DNA of 64,000 nt, from NCBI RefSeq assembly GCF_003260015.1, contig NZ_QCXS01000003.1, forward strand, positions 920,315 to 984,314, given 5' to 3'. The DNA is from Nakamurella deserti. GTDB lineage: Bacteria > Actinomycetota > Actinomycetes > Mycobacteriales > Nakamurellaceae. Of the stretch, positions 1 through 8,187 are shown piece after piece. The first letter of the stretch is position 1. Each line of letters opens with the position of its first letter. Below the pieces are notes generated by a model. That model made no database searches, was not told where the DNA came from, and saw only the letters and a program-made list of their open reading frames with translations. Made by a program: the position numbers and the translations under genes.

Positions 1-954
1 GGCCGTGACTGCGGCCACCAGGTCGACCACGACGTGCAGTTCGACCAGGTTCGCGCGGGCTTGGAGGCTGCCCGGGTCCAGCGCCCGGATCACGGTGGCC
101 AGCGCCAGCAACCCACCGAGCACCCACGCCGCCCACCACCAGCTGACCAGCCGGGACGGGGAGCGGTGCACCGGGCGGGGCGGCTGCGCCGGGGTGACCG
201 GAGCGGCTGCGCCCTGCGGGGTGACGGCGGGCTGCGGCAGGTCGACCGTCGGCAGCTGCGCGGAACGCCACCGCATCCGGTCCGGCCGGACGGGCTCGGG
301 TGCCGGCGGCGGGGCGGTCCGGAGCACGGCGTCCACCTCGGCGACGACGACCCCGGCGCCGTACAGGTTCCAGCCGGGCAGGAGCAGCCAGAGCAGCCGC
401 CGTGTCGCCGACCGGGTCGGACGCACCCGCGCACGGTGGGCGGCCCAGGCCGCGGCCCTGCCCGACGCCGGGACGAACGCCACCGCCGTGGCCAGGCCCA
501 GCAGCGGGGCCGCCCAGCCGGCCGCGACGACCAGCGCGTCGCTCCACCGCACCAGATCGACCGGGAGCACCTCCGTGCGCCCGCGGACCAGCAGGACGTA
601 CCGGAAGGTCTCCGCGGCCGCGGCGATCACGCACATCACCGCGGTGGCCCGGGCCAGCAGGACGACCGAGCGCAGCTCGCGGCCCGGCGCCGGCGGCGTC
701 GGCGTGGTGGCCGTGCCGTCCGGGATCCACACCGACGGGGTGAAACCCCACCGCGGGGTCACCGGATACCGGGGTGGACCGGCGTACGGGACGGTCCGCG
801 TCGGTGGGGTCGGCCCGGGGGCGCCGGGCGGCCGGTGCGCGAACCACCGCCACCGGGTCACCGGCGGCGGGCCGGTGACCGCACCGCAGTGCCCGCAGCG
901 CCCGGCGGCAGGTGGCAGCGACGAGCCGCACCGCCGACAGCGGAAGGCGTCCAC
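1..954 (-). CDS. DUF4328-type zinc-ribbon membrane protein (3' end beyond window)
   Basis: The reverse strand is open from a GTG at 954 to the window edge (318 codons, no stop), so the C-terminus is missing. The product begins with a zinc ribbon, C6-x2-C9 and C20-x2-C23, followed by a Pro-rich linker and four hydrophobic segments (about residues 85-105, 130-150, 178-198, 270-288). The segment LLLPGWNLYGAG between them resembles the core of DUF4328 membrane proteins of actinobacteria. The start is chosen because it lies just before the first Cys pair; it falls 8 bases after the rhodanese stop, with an AGG at a suitable distance, so the two are probably co-transcribed. Function is unknown in the family. 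The opposite strand is also open here but has no recognisable product. Confidence 0.75.
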   Translation of the reverse strand, partial: MDAFRCRRCGSSLPPAAGRCGHCGAVTGPPPVTRWRWFAHRPPGAPGPTPPTRTVPYAGPPRYPVTPRWGFTPSVWIPDGTATTPTPPAPGRELRSVVLLARATAVMCVIAAAAETFRYVLLVRGRTEVLPVDLVRWSDALVVAAGWAAPLLGLATAVAFVPASGRAAAWAAHRARVRPTRSATRRLLWLLLPGWNLYGAGVVVAEVDAVLRTAPPPAPEPVRPDRMRWRSAQLPTVDLPQPAVTPQGAAAPVTPAQPPRPVHRSPSRLVSWWWAAWVLGGLLALATVIRALDPGSLQARANLVELHVVVDLVAAVTA

Positions 955-961
955 CGGGCGG

Positions 962-1303
962 TCAGATGACCTGGGGCGGATCGGCGGTCTCGGAGACCAG
1001 CGGCTTGCCGAGCCGCTCCCACATCGACATGCCGCCCTCGACGTTGACCGCGTCCCAGCCGTTGCCGTTGAGGTAGCTCGTGACCCGCGCCGAACGGCCG
1101 CCGCTGCGGCAGATGACGTAGACGGGGTCGCCGTCGGGCACCTCGTCGAGCCGCTCGGCCAGGGTGGTCATGGGGATGTGCACGGCGTCCGGTGCGTGTC
1201 CGGCGGCCCATTCGTCGTCCTCGCGGACGTCGAGCAACACGGCGTCCTCCGGCAGGCGGCTGACGGGGATCTCGGGGAATTCGGGCGCGGTCACGAGGGC
1301 CAT
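962..1303 (-). CDS. single-domain rhodanese-like protein
   Basis: A 113-residue single rhodanese domain. The active-site loop CRSGGRSA (about residues 64-71) carries the persulfide-accepting Cys, and the usual VLLDVRE motif and the C-terminal MSMWERLGKPL segment are present. Such stand-alone domains are cytosolic sulfurtransferases that move sulfane sulfur from thiosulfate or a protein persulfide to cyanide or another acceptor; the physiological partner cannot be read from the sequence. Start ATG at 1303. It lies directly upstream of the DUF4328 gene on the same strand. Confidence 0.93.
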   Translation of the reverse strand: MALVTAPEFPEIPVSRLPEDAVLLDVREDDEWAAGHAPDAVHIPMTTLAERLDEVPDGDPVYVICRSGGRSARVTSYLNGNGWDAVNVEGGMSMWERLGKPLVSETADPPQVI

Positions 1304-1375
1304 CCTGCCACCGGAGCCCGGGCGGGGTCGGCGGGTGCACCCGGTACCGCCGCGGCGGCTGCGTCGAGCCCGCGG

Positions 1376-2182
1376 TCAGGCGGCCCAGTGCGCGGGGCGG
1401 CGCAGCACCGCGGGGATGGTGGTCCGGGCGTCACCGCGGGCCGACTCGAGCTGCGGCTGGGTGAGGAACAGTGCGGTCGCCAGCCGAGCGCCGCGGAGGT
1501 CGGCACCGCGCAGGTCGGCGCCGAGCAGATCGGCTCGTGAGAGGTCGGCGCCGCTGAGGTCGGCCCCGATCAGATAGGCGCCCCGCAGCGAGGCCGCGAC
1601 GAGGTCGGCGCCGGTCAGACGTGTGCCCACCAGATCGGCGCCGCGACGCTGCTTGGACCGCGGGACCGGCCCTCGCACGTGGTCGCTCACCCGGCCCAGG
1701 ACGGCACCGACCCGGGCGGTCAGGCCGGGCAGGTCGACCTCCCCCAACGCCGCCGGGTCGAGGCCGGCCAGCGCGGCGGTCTCGTCGACCAGCGCGTCGA
1801 CCTCGCGCCGCCGGGCACCGTCCACCAGGGTCTGCGCCTCGGCCAGGTACCAGCGGGACTCGTGCAGCTCGCGCATGACGCCGAACGCCGCGAACACCGC
1901 CGGTCCGAGCGGAACACTGCCGCCGAACGTGACCTGGACGACCTGCTGGCCGGCGCCGAAGCAGTCGAACACCACGCAGCCCGGGAAACCGCTGTCCCGC
2001 AGCCGGGTGTGGATGGAGCAGCGGGCGTCGGCCCGCAGGTTCGGGCAGGCGCGGCCCGCCGGCTTGTCGAGGGCGAAGTCGGCGGAGCGCTGGAAGGCGG
2101 GAGCGATGCAGCACAGTCCGGCGCAGCGGCGGCAGTCGGCCCGCAGGGCTGCCCGGCCGTCCGGTGGTGCGGTGCTGGTCAC
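1376..2182 (-). CDS. Cys-rich N-terminal domain plus pentapeptide repeats
   Basis: 268 residues from a GTG at 2182; the open frame continues upstream to 3229 but that part is antisense to a real lipoprotein gene, so the long frame is rejected. The first 70 residues hold eight cysteines, including CRRCAGLCC and FPGCVVFDCFGAGQ, a pattern compatible with metal binding. A helical middle (about 90-160) leads to about 12 pentapeptide units of the A(D/N)Lxx type (for example GADLSGADLSRADLLGADL), which fold as a right-handed quadrilateral beta-helix. Proteins with this combined architecture are common in actinobacteria; their role is not established. No strong ribosome-binding site precedes the start. 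Confidence 0.82.
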   Translation of the reverse strand: MTSTAPPDGRAALRADCRRCAGLCCIAPAFQRSADFALDKPAGRACPNLRADARCSIHTRLRDSGFPGCVVFDCFGAGQQVVQVTFGGSVPLGPAVFAAFGVMRELHESRWYLAEAQTLVDGARRREVDALVDETAALAGLDPAALGEVDLPGLTARVGAVLGRVSDHVRGPVPRSKQRRGADLVGTRLTGADLVAASLRGAYLIGADLSGADLSRADLLGADLRGADLRGARLATALFLTQPQLESARGDARTTIPAVLRRPAHWAA

Positions 2183-2338
2183 CGATCCATCGTGCCGCAA
2201 CGCCGGCCGGCCGACGTGGTCGGTGCGACCCGCGTGGTGGGGCTCGCTCGGCTGCACCCGGCGGCTGCGCGGGGCACCCGCGGGTGACCTGCCGCCCCCG
2301 GCGACCGCCACGGCACCCCGGCGGTCGATGATCGACGG

Positions 2339-3403
2339 ATGAAGCACCGGTGGCTCCGCGCGGCAGCGGCGATGGTGATCGTGGCCGGCTGCACCGCCCC
2401 GCCGCCGCCGGCCCCGCCGGCGACCACGGTGGCCGTTCCACCGCCGGCCCCGCCGCCGACCACGGTGGCCGTCCCGCCACCCGACTCCGCGGGCGTCCCC
2501 GCTCCTGCACCCGTCGTCTGCCCACCGGCCACCGTCACGGTGGGGACCGCCGACGAGCTGACCGCGGCGCTGGCCGGCGCCGGACCCGGCACCGTCATCG
2601 CGCTGCGCGACGGCACCTACGCCGGCAACTTCGCCGCCACCGCGGAAGGCACCCGGGACGCGCCCGTGCACCTGTGCGGCGGTCGCGGTGCGGTGCTGGA
2701 CGCGGGTGGGATCAAGGAGGGTTACGTCCTGCACCTCGACGGCGCGGCGTGGTGGCGGGTGGTCGGGTTCACCGTCCGCAACGGCCAGAAGGGCGTGATG
2801 GCCGACGGTGTCACGCACACGACCATCCAGGGCCTGCACGTGACGACCACCGGCGACGAGGCGATCCACCTGCGGCGTCACAGTTCCGACAATGTGGTGG
2901 CCGACAACGACATCGACACCACCGGGCTGCGCCGGGACAAGTTCGGCGAGGGCGTCTACGTCGGCAGCGCCGACAGCAACTGGTGCACCGTCACCGACTG
3001 CGCGCCGGATCGCAGTGACCGCAATCGGGTGCTCGACAACCGCATCCGCGCCACGGGTTCGGAGTCGATCGACATCAAGGAGGGCACCACCGGCGGGGTG
3101 ATCCGCGGCAACACCTTCGACGGCACCGGGATGACCGGCGCCGATTCCTGGGTCGACGTCAAGGGCAGCGGCTGGCTGATCGAGCGCAACCGCGGGACGC
3201 ACAGTCCGCTCGACGGCTTCCAGACGCACCGGATCGGCAAGGGCGGCTGGGGCGACGCCAACGTGTTCCGCGGCAACAGCGCCGACGTCCGCGCCGACGG
3301 CTTCGGCTACGCGGTCCGGCCGGCGCTGGGCAACGTCGTCGGATGCGACAACACCGCTGCCGACGCCGGTTCCGGGTTGAGCAACGTCGGCTGCACACCG
3401 TGA
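2339..3403 (+). CDS. secreted lipoprotein with right-handed parallel beta-helix
   Basis: 354 residues. A lipoprotein signal is visible: basic start MKHRWLR, hydrophobic stretch, and lipobox VAGC with the lipidated Cys at residue 18, then a Pro-rich spacer (about 19-55). The mature part starts with an ADELTAAL/GTVIALRDGTY motif typical of chondroitinase-B/pectate-lyase-like beta-helix proteins, followed by Asn-ladder turns (NDIDTTG, NRIRATG, NTFDGTG). The likely role is an extracytoplasmic polysaccharide-binding or polysaccharide-lyase-like protein, but no catalytic set is obvious. The stop overlaps the start of the next gene by GTGA, so the two are translationally coupled. Confidence 0.85.
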   Translation: MKHRWLRAAAAMVIVAGCTAPPPPAPPATTVAVPPPAPPPTTVAVPPPDSAGVPAPAPVVCPPATVTVGTADELTAALAGAGPGTVIALRDGTYAGNFAATAEGTRDAPVHLCGGRGAVLDAGGIKEGYVLHLDGAAWWRVVGFTVRNGQKGVMADGVTHTTIQGLHVTTTGDEAIHLRRHSSDNVVADNDIDTTGLRRDKFGEGVYVGSADSNWCTVTDCAPDRSDRNRVLDNRIRATGSESIDIKEGTTGGVIRGNTFDGTGMTGADSWVDVKGSGWLIERNRGTHSPLDGFQTHRIGKGGWGDANVFRGNSADVRADGFGYAVRPALGNVVGCDNTAADAGSGLSNVGCTP

Positions 3404-4380
3404 CGGCCGGGCTCCCCGCCGCGCGGACCACCCGCTCCGGGCTGCTCGACGTCGGCTCGGGTCAGTCGATGTACTGGGAGGAGACGGGTTCGGGCCTCCC
3501 CGCTCTGTACCTGCACGGCGGTCCCGGCGCGGGCCTGGGCCGCGGCGGATACGTGGAGCGGTTCGACCGCACCCGCTACCGCGTGATCGGAGTCGACCAA
3601 CGGGGCTGCGGCCGGTCGCTTCCGCCGGCGGGCGACCCGGCCCACGACCTCGACGGCAACACCACCCCCCGGCTGATCGCCGACCTCGAGCTGCTCCGGA
3701 TCCACCTCGGCGTCGAGGCCTGGGTACTCAACGGAGTGTCGTGGGGCGCGACGCTGGCGCTGGCCTACGCGCAGGCGCACCCGGAGCGGGTGCTCGGGAT
3801 CGTCCTGATGGCCGTCACCACCACCCGGCGGGCCGAGGTCGACTGGATCACCGAGACCGTCGGCGCGCTGTACCCGGAGGACTGGGACCGGTTCGCGGCC
3901 TTCGCCGAGAACGCCGGGGTCGGGTACCGCCGCGGCGAGGGGCGGATCGTCGAGGCGTACGCGCAGCTGCTGCGGTCACCGGATCCGGCGGCCCACGATG
4001 CCGCGGCCAGGGCCTGGATGGCGTGGGAGCACGCCCACATCGGGATCGGCAGCGGCCGCAGCGACGGTCCCTTCGACCCGGTCCGGGACCCGGTGATGGC
4101 CACGCTGATCACGCACTACTGGTCGCACGACGCCTTTCTCGACCCGCCGGTGCTGGGCCGGATGGACCCGCTGTCCGGCATCCCGGGCGTGCTGATCCAC
4201 GGCCGGCTTGACGTCAGCGGTCCGGTGATCACCGCCTGGCGGGTTCACCGCAGCTGGCCGGGCAGCGAGCTGATCGTCGAGGAGACCGAAGGACACGGCG
4301 GCCCCCGGATGGTGCAGGCGTGGACGGAGGCCAACGCACGGCTGGCCGACCGCCTGACCCGCCCGGAGGCGCCTCGGTAG
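3400..4380 (+). CDS. proline iminopeptidase-type alpha/beta hydrolase
   Basis: 326 residues starting at the GTG (3400) that overlaps the previous stop. Alpha/beta hydrolase of the prolyl aminopeptidase (S33) group: oxyanion motif HGGPGAG, DQRGCGRS, nucleophile elbow GVSWGATL, late acid GRLDVSGP and catalytic His in ETEGHGG. Family members remove N-terminal proline from peptides in the cytosol. The late acid motif is GRLD rather than the common GRYD. A longer frame opens at 3343 inside the lipoprotein gene and is not used. Coupling to a surface beta-helix lipoprotein is unusual for a peptidase and may only reflect compact gene order. Confidence 0.9.
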   Translation: MTAGLPAARTTRSGLLDVGSGQSMYWEETGSGLPALYLHGGPGAGLGRGGYVERFDRTRYRVIGVDQRGCGRSLPPAGDPAHDLDGNTTPRLIADLELLRIHLGVEAWVLNGVSWGATLALAYAQAHPERVLGIVLMAVTTTRRAEVDWITETVGALYPEDWDRFAAFAENAGVGYRRGEGRIVEAYAQLLRSPDPAAHDAAARAWMAWEHAHIGIGSGRSDGPFDPVRDPVMATLITHYWSHDAFLDPPVLGRMDPLSGIPGVLIHGRLDVSGPVITAWRVHRSWPGSELIVEETEGHGGPRMVQAWTEANARLADRLTRPEAPR

Positions 4381-4389
4381 GGTCGCGCC

Positions 4390-5298
4390 ATGGACCGGCG
4401 GATCAGCGGGGCGCTGCTGCTCGTGCTGGCCGTGCTGACCGCACTCGTCGTCCCCCGCATCCTGTCCCCGCCGACCGTCGACGGCCGACCCGTGGTCGCG
4501 CCGCCCCCGCCCGCTCCGGTGGTCGGCGACTGCATCCGCGAGGAGACCCCGTCGTACGAGTTCACCGTGGACGGCGAGCTGACCACGAGCCAGGTCCTGA
4601 CGACGGTGCGCTGCGACGAGCTGCACGCCGGTGAGGTGGTGCGGGTGGAGTCCGCGTTGCCGCTCGGGGACGGGACCGCGAGCCCGGCGGCAGCGGTGGT
4701 CGAGCTGATCGGTCAGTGCGCGGACAGCGCACGGACCCCCGGGGTGGTCCCCGCGGCCACCGGGGACGGATGGCGGCCGGACCTCGTCGTCGAGCTCTCG
4801 GTCGTGGCACCGAACGGCGGGCAGCGGGCCGCCGGGCAACGGTGGGTGGCGTGTACCGCCGGGGTCGCCACCGGAGCGTTGGACCGGTCCTTCGCCGACC
4901 TGGATGCCGCCGACCTCGCACCCGCGCAGGGATCCTGCGCAGCGACGGCGGCGGGGGTGACCTGGTCTGCGCTCGCGGTGGACTGCACCCTGCCGCACAC
5001 CGTCGAGACCTTCGGCCGTCGCGATCTGGCTGCTGAGGCGGTCACCCAGGGCGAGCTGGACCGCACGTGCCGGGACCTTATCGTCCGGGCCTCCGGCCGT
5101 CCCGGTCTGCTCGACGACACCGACGTCACCGTCGCGGCGACCGCATTCACCGTGGTGGACGGCATCCCCGCCGTCGTCACGGCACCCCTGCCCGCGGGTG
5201 TCACCGGCTGGGCCACCTGCGCCGTCCGGACCGCCGACGACCGGCCCCTGGTCGGTTCACTCCGCCGGCTCGGCGACGCGCCGCTGCCCTGGGCCTGA
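4390..5298 (+). CDS. membrane-anchored septum-formation-like protein, copy 1
   Basis: 302 residues. One N-terminal membrane anchor (about 8-26) follows MDRRISG, then a Pro-rich linker and an extracytoplasmic part with two repeats of the pattern GDC/GSC ... V.C(D/T)..H..E (GDCIREE ... VRCDELHAGEVV at about 46-85; GSCAAT ... VDCTLPHTVETF at about 180-212). This Cys/His pattern matches the Septum_form domain found in actinobacterial membrane proteins, whose exact function is not known. The next gene is a paralogue of identical length. The C-terminus ends VGSLRRLGDAPLPWA, shared with the paralogue. Confidence 0.78.
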   Translation: MDRRISGALLLVLAVLTALVVPRILSPPTVDGRPVVAPPPPAPVVGDCIREETPSYEFTVDGELTTSQVLTTVRCDELHAGEVVRVESALPLGDGTASPAAAVVELIGQCADSARTPGVVPAATGDGWRPDLVVELSVVAPNGGQRAAGQRWVACTAGVATGALDRSFADLDAADLAPAQGSCAATAAGVTWSALAVDCTLPHTVETFGRRDLAAEAVTQGELDRTCRDLIVRASGRPGLLDDTDVTVAATAFTVVDGIPAVVTAPLPAGVTGWATCAVRTADDRPLVGSLRRLGDAPLPWA

Positions 5299-5338
5299 GC
5301 CCTCGCCCGGCTCCGGTGCCACGGGTAGCGTGCGGCCG

Positions 5339-6247
5339 GTGGACCGGCGGATCAGCGGGGGGCTGATGCTCATGCTGGCGCTGCTCGCGGTCATCGTCGT
5401 GCCCAAGGTGCTGAACCCGGCGTCGGTCGAGGGTGCCGCATCGGTGGCGCCACCGCCCCCACCGCCGTCGGCCGGCGACTGTCTCCTTGAGCCGTTCTCG
5501 GGATACACCGACTCGGACTCCGGCCGGGTGCAGACAGATCCGGCACCCACGTTTGTCGCCTGCACCGAATCGCACGGCGCCGAGATCCACCGGATCGTCG
5601 ACGTGCTTCCGCCGAGCGCCGGTCGAGACGGGCTGACCGCGGCCGAACACTTCATGGGCGACTGCTGGTCCGATCTGCACGCCGAGGGCCGGATCGCCGG
5701 CACGACGCTGCACTGGCAGTGGGCGTTGGAGCTGCAGCTGGGAGTGATCGGGCCCGACCACCGGCAGAGCGCCGCAGGGCAGCAGTGGGCGGCGTGCACG
5801 GTGGGCCTGAGTCGCGGGGAGCCGCTGACGACCACTTTCGACCAGCTGGTGAGAAATGGCGATCCCGCTCTGGGTTCGTGCGGGCGGGTCGAGCCCACCC
5901 AGGGCTGGGCGATGAGCGTGCCGTGCAATGAGCCGCACGACCTCGAGTGGGTGGGCTACCTGGGTATCGATCCCGGTTCACAACTGACCCAGGACGAGGT
6001 CGACGCCGACTGCACCGCCCTGGTCACGGCGTCCACCGGTCGGGATGCGCCGACGACAGCGGACGGCATCCGCGTCGCCACCGACACGACAGCCTGGTAC
6101 ACATCGGCCGACAGCCAGTCGGTGGCGCTACCCCTGCCCCCGGACGCCGCCGGCGGTTGGACCAGCTGCGAGATCCGCACCGACGGCAGGATGCTGGTCG
6201 GTTCACTGCGCCGGCTCGGCGACGCGCCGCTGCCCTGGGCGCCCTGA
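5339..6247 (+). CDS. membrane-anchored septum-formation-like protein, copy 2
   Basis: 302 residues from a GTG (5339), the same length as the preceding protein. It begins VDRRISGGLMLMLALLAV and has the same order: one membrane anchor, Pro-rich linker, GDCLLEPF with a paired TFVACTESHGAEI, then GSCGRVE with VPCNEPHDLEWV. It ends with nearly the same 15 residues as copy 1, and the DNA of the two 3' ends is almost identical over about 48 bases while the middles have diverged. A tandem duplication is the simplest explanation. The start is set by alignment with copy 1; an in-frame extension to 5198 would lie inside copy 1. Confidence 0.78.
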   Translation: MDRRISGGLMLMLALLAVIVVPKVLNPASVEGAASVAPPPPPPSAGDCLLEPFSGYTDSDSGRVQTDPAPTFVACTESHGAEIHRIVDVLPPSAGRDGLTAAEHFMGDCWSDLHAEGRIAGTTLHWQWALELQLGVIGPDHRQSAAGQQWAACTVGLSRGEPLTTTFDQLVRNGDPALGSCGRVEPTQGWAMSVPCNEPHDLEWVGYLGIDPGSQLTQDEVDADCTALVTASTGRDAPTTADGIRVATDTTAWYTSADSQSVALPLPPDAAGGWTSCEIRTDGRMLVGSLRRLGDAPLPWAP

Positions 6248-6286
6248 GACGGGCGGCTGTCGGTGCCACCGGACACAATGAGCCGC

Positions 6287-7108
6287 ATGGCACGCACCCT
6301 GAACAAGGACACCCAGCTCTGCATCTCGCTCGCCGCGCGGCCGAGCAACCACGGGACGAGGTTCCACAACTTCCTCTACGAGGAGCTGGACCTGAACTAC
6401 GTCTACAAGGCGTTCGCGCCGACGAACCTGGAGGACGCGATCCGGGGCATCCGGGGGCTGCCGATCCGCGGGGCGGCCGTGTCGATGCCCTACAAGGAGC
6501 AGTGCATCCCGATGCTCGACGAGCTCGATCCGTCCGCTGCCGTCATCGCCTCGGTCAACACCATCGTCAACACCGACGGTCACCTCAAGGCCTACAACAC
6601 CGACTACCTGGCCATCGCCTCGCTGCTCGCGTCGCACCACGTCGACCGCAACGACGACTTCGTCGTCCTGGGCAGCGGCGGCATGGCCAAGGCCGTCGTC
6701 GCCGCCCTGCACGACGCCGGATTCCGGGCCGGCACCGTGGTCGCCCGCAACGAAGCCACCGGTACCGCGGTGGCCGAGCAGTACGGGTACGGCTGGCAGG
6801 CCGAACTGGCCGCGCTCCGGCCGTCGCTGCTGATCAACGCCACCCCGATCGGCATGGCCGGCGGTTCCGGGGAGGGCGTGATGCCGGTCCCCGGCGACGC
6901 GGTCGGGGCCGCGACCACCGTCTTCGACGTCGTCGCGTCCCCGTCGGAGACACCGCTGATCTCCGCCGGACGGGCCGCGCGCCGCAAGGTCATCACCGGT
7001 GCGGAGGTCGTGGCGCTGCAGGCCGCCGGGCAGTTCGAGCTCTACACGGGGATCCGTCCCACGCCCGACCAGGTGCAGCGGGCGTCGGCGTTCGCCCGCT
7101 CGGCGTGA
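6287..7108 (+). CDS. shikimate 5-dehydrogenase-like protein
   Basis: 273 residues from ATG 6287; in-frame alternatives are ATG 6278 and GTG 6263. AroE-family fold: N-terminal substrate domain with LCISLAARPSN, the Lys of SMPYKEQ at the place of the catalytic Lys, NTIVNTD and YNTDY, and a Rossmann loop VLGSGGMAKAV (about 126-136). The NTDY in place of NTDG and the changed substrate loop resemble the SDH-L group (HI0607 type), which has weak or different activity compared with AroE, so shikimate pathway function is not certain. No other aromatic pathway gene is nearby. The stop overlaps the next gene by GTGA. Confidence 0.85.
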   Translation: MARTLNKDTQLCISLAARPSNHGTRFHNFLYEELDLNYVYKAFAPTNLEDAIRGIRGLPIRGAAVSMPYKEQCIPMLDELDPSAAVIASVNTIVNTDGHLKAYNTDYLAIASLLASHHVDRNDDFVVLGSGGMAKAVVAALHDAGFRAGTVVARNEATGTAVAEQYGYGWQAELAALRPSLLINATPIGMAGGSGEGVMPVPGDAVGAATTVFDVVASPSETPLISAGRAARRKVITGAEVVALQAAGQFELYTGIRPTPDQVQRASAFARSA

Positions 7109-7944
7109 GCGCCCCCACCGGCTCCGGTTTCGACCCCGCCTTCCTGCCGTTCACGGTTGCGCTGCCGACGCCGTACGCGGCGATCGCCGACGATCTCGCG
7201 GAACCGTCCACGGGCGGCACGGTGCTCGACTACATGCACTTCTCGCTGGTCATGAGCCGCTCACGGCGGCTGGCGCGCTGGGTCGCGTGGAACATCGACG
7301 GCAGCACCCGGTTCTCCGACATCTCACGCGACGGTCAGAAGTTCCGCGCCGATCCCCGGTTGCCCGTGTCCGGCCAGGTCCTCAACGACGTCTACGACCG
7401 CAACCGGCTGGACCGCGGGCATCTCGCCCGCCGCGCCGATCTGCTGTGGGGTACCCGGGCGGCAGCCGAACGCGCCAACAGCGACTCGTTCTTCTTCACC
7501 AACATCACGCCGCAGATGGACGACTTCAACCAGGCGGCGCGCGACGGCGTGTGGGGACAGATCGAGATCGCGCTGCTCGAGGTGGTCGACCGGCAGCGGG
7601 CCAGCGTCATCGCCGGCCCGGTGCTGCAGCCCGACGACCCGGACTACCGCGACGTCCAGGTGCCGTTGGAGTTCTGGAAGCTGCTGGCCTACGAGATCGA
7701 CGGGAAGCCGCGGGTGCGGATCTTCCTGGTGACGCAGACGCTGCAACCGGGTGTGCTGCCCGACCCGCTGGCGCCGTTCGAGGTGTTCGCGATCACCGCG
7801 GCGGAGCTGTCCCGCCGGACGCAGCTGTCGCTGTCCCGGTCGCTGCGCGCGAAGGTCGTCGGTGAGCCGTCGTTCGCCGGGGAGCTCAGCGGAGACCTCG
7901 ATCAGCGCCGGCCCGTGACCGACGTGGCGGCCATCCGCTGGTGA
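7105..7944 (+). CDS. DNA/RNA non-specific endonuclease (NUC1 family)
   Basis: 279 residues from a GTG overlapping the previous stop. The beta-beta-alpha metal endonuclease signature is clear: DRGHLARRAD (about 109-118, His as general base) and the metal-binding Asn of FFFTNITPQ (about 136-144). No signal peptide or membrane segment is visible, so it may be intracellular, tightly controlled, or exported by another route. Family enzymes cut single- and double-stranded DNA and RNA. No immunity or inhibitor gene is recognisable next to it; its partner in the transcript is the shikimate-dehydrogenase-like gene. Confidence 0.88.
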   Translation: MSAPTGSGFDPAFLPFTVALPTPYAAIADDLAEPSTGGTVLDYMHFSLVMSRSRRLARWVAWNIDGSTRFSDISRDGQKFRADPRLPVSGQVLNDVYDRNRLDRGHLARRADLLWGTRAAAERANSDSFFFTNITPQMDDFNQAARDGVWGQIEIALLEVVDRQRASVIAGPVLQPDDPDYRDVQVPLEFWKLLAYEIDGKPRVRIFLVTQTLQPGVLPDPLAPFEVFAITAAELSRRTQLSLSRSLRAKVVGEPSFAGELSGDLDQRRPVTDVAAIRW

Positions 7945-8119
7945 TGGGGATCGCGCCGGACGCACACCCGCCGGCGACACCACACCCGCCGGCGACACCG
8001 CGCGCGCCGGTGCCACCGGACGCGACCGCGACACCGCGGCACCGGACTGACCCGCGGCACCCGATGCGCCGGCGGCACCGGGAGCGGAGGCCCGCCGAGT
8101 GGTGCCGTCTCGGGCATCC

Positions 8120-8150
8120 GTTGCCGCGGCCGGTGATCGGCCGCGGGAAC
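8120..8150. terminator. hairpin between convergent endonuclease and GH13 genes
   Basis: Arms GTTGCCGCGGCC and GGCCGCGGGAAC pair at 11 of 12 positions around a 7-base loop. It lies in the 243-base space between the two convergent genes and can serve both. No U-tract follows, as is common in high-GC actinobacteria. The same space holds two direct copies of an 18-base ACACCCGCCGGCG-containing unit near 7963-8000. Confidence 0.55.
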
Positions 8151-8187
8151 GGACGTCGGGAGGCGGTGCCTCGGCGTCCGGGCGGAC

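Noticed and set aside
5..1540. 511-codon forward frame over the first genes
   Set aside because: Opposite to the DUF4328 and rhodanese genes, which have recognisable motifs; the forward product is low-complexity Arg/Thr/Gly.
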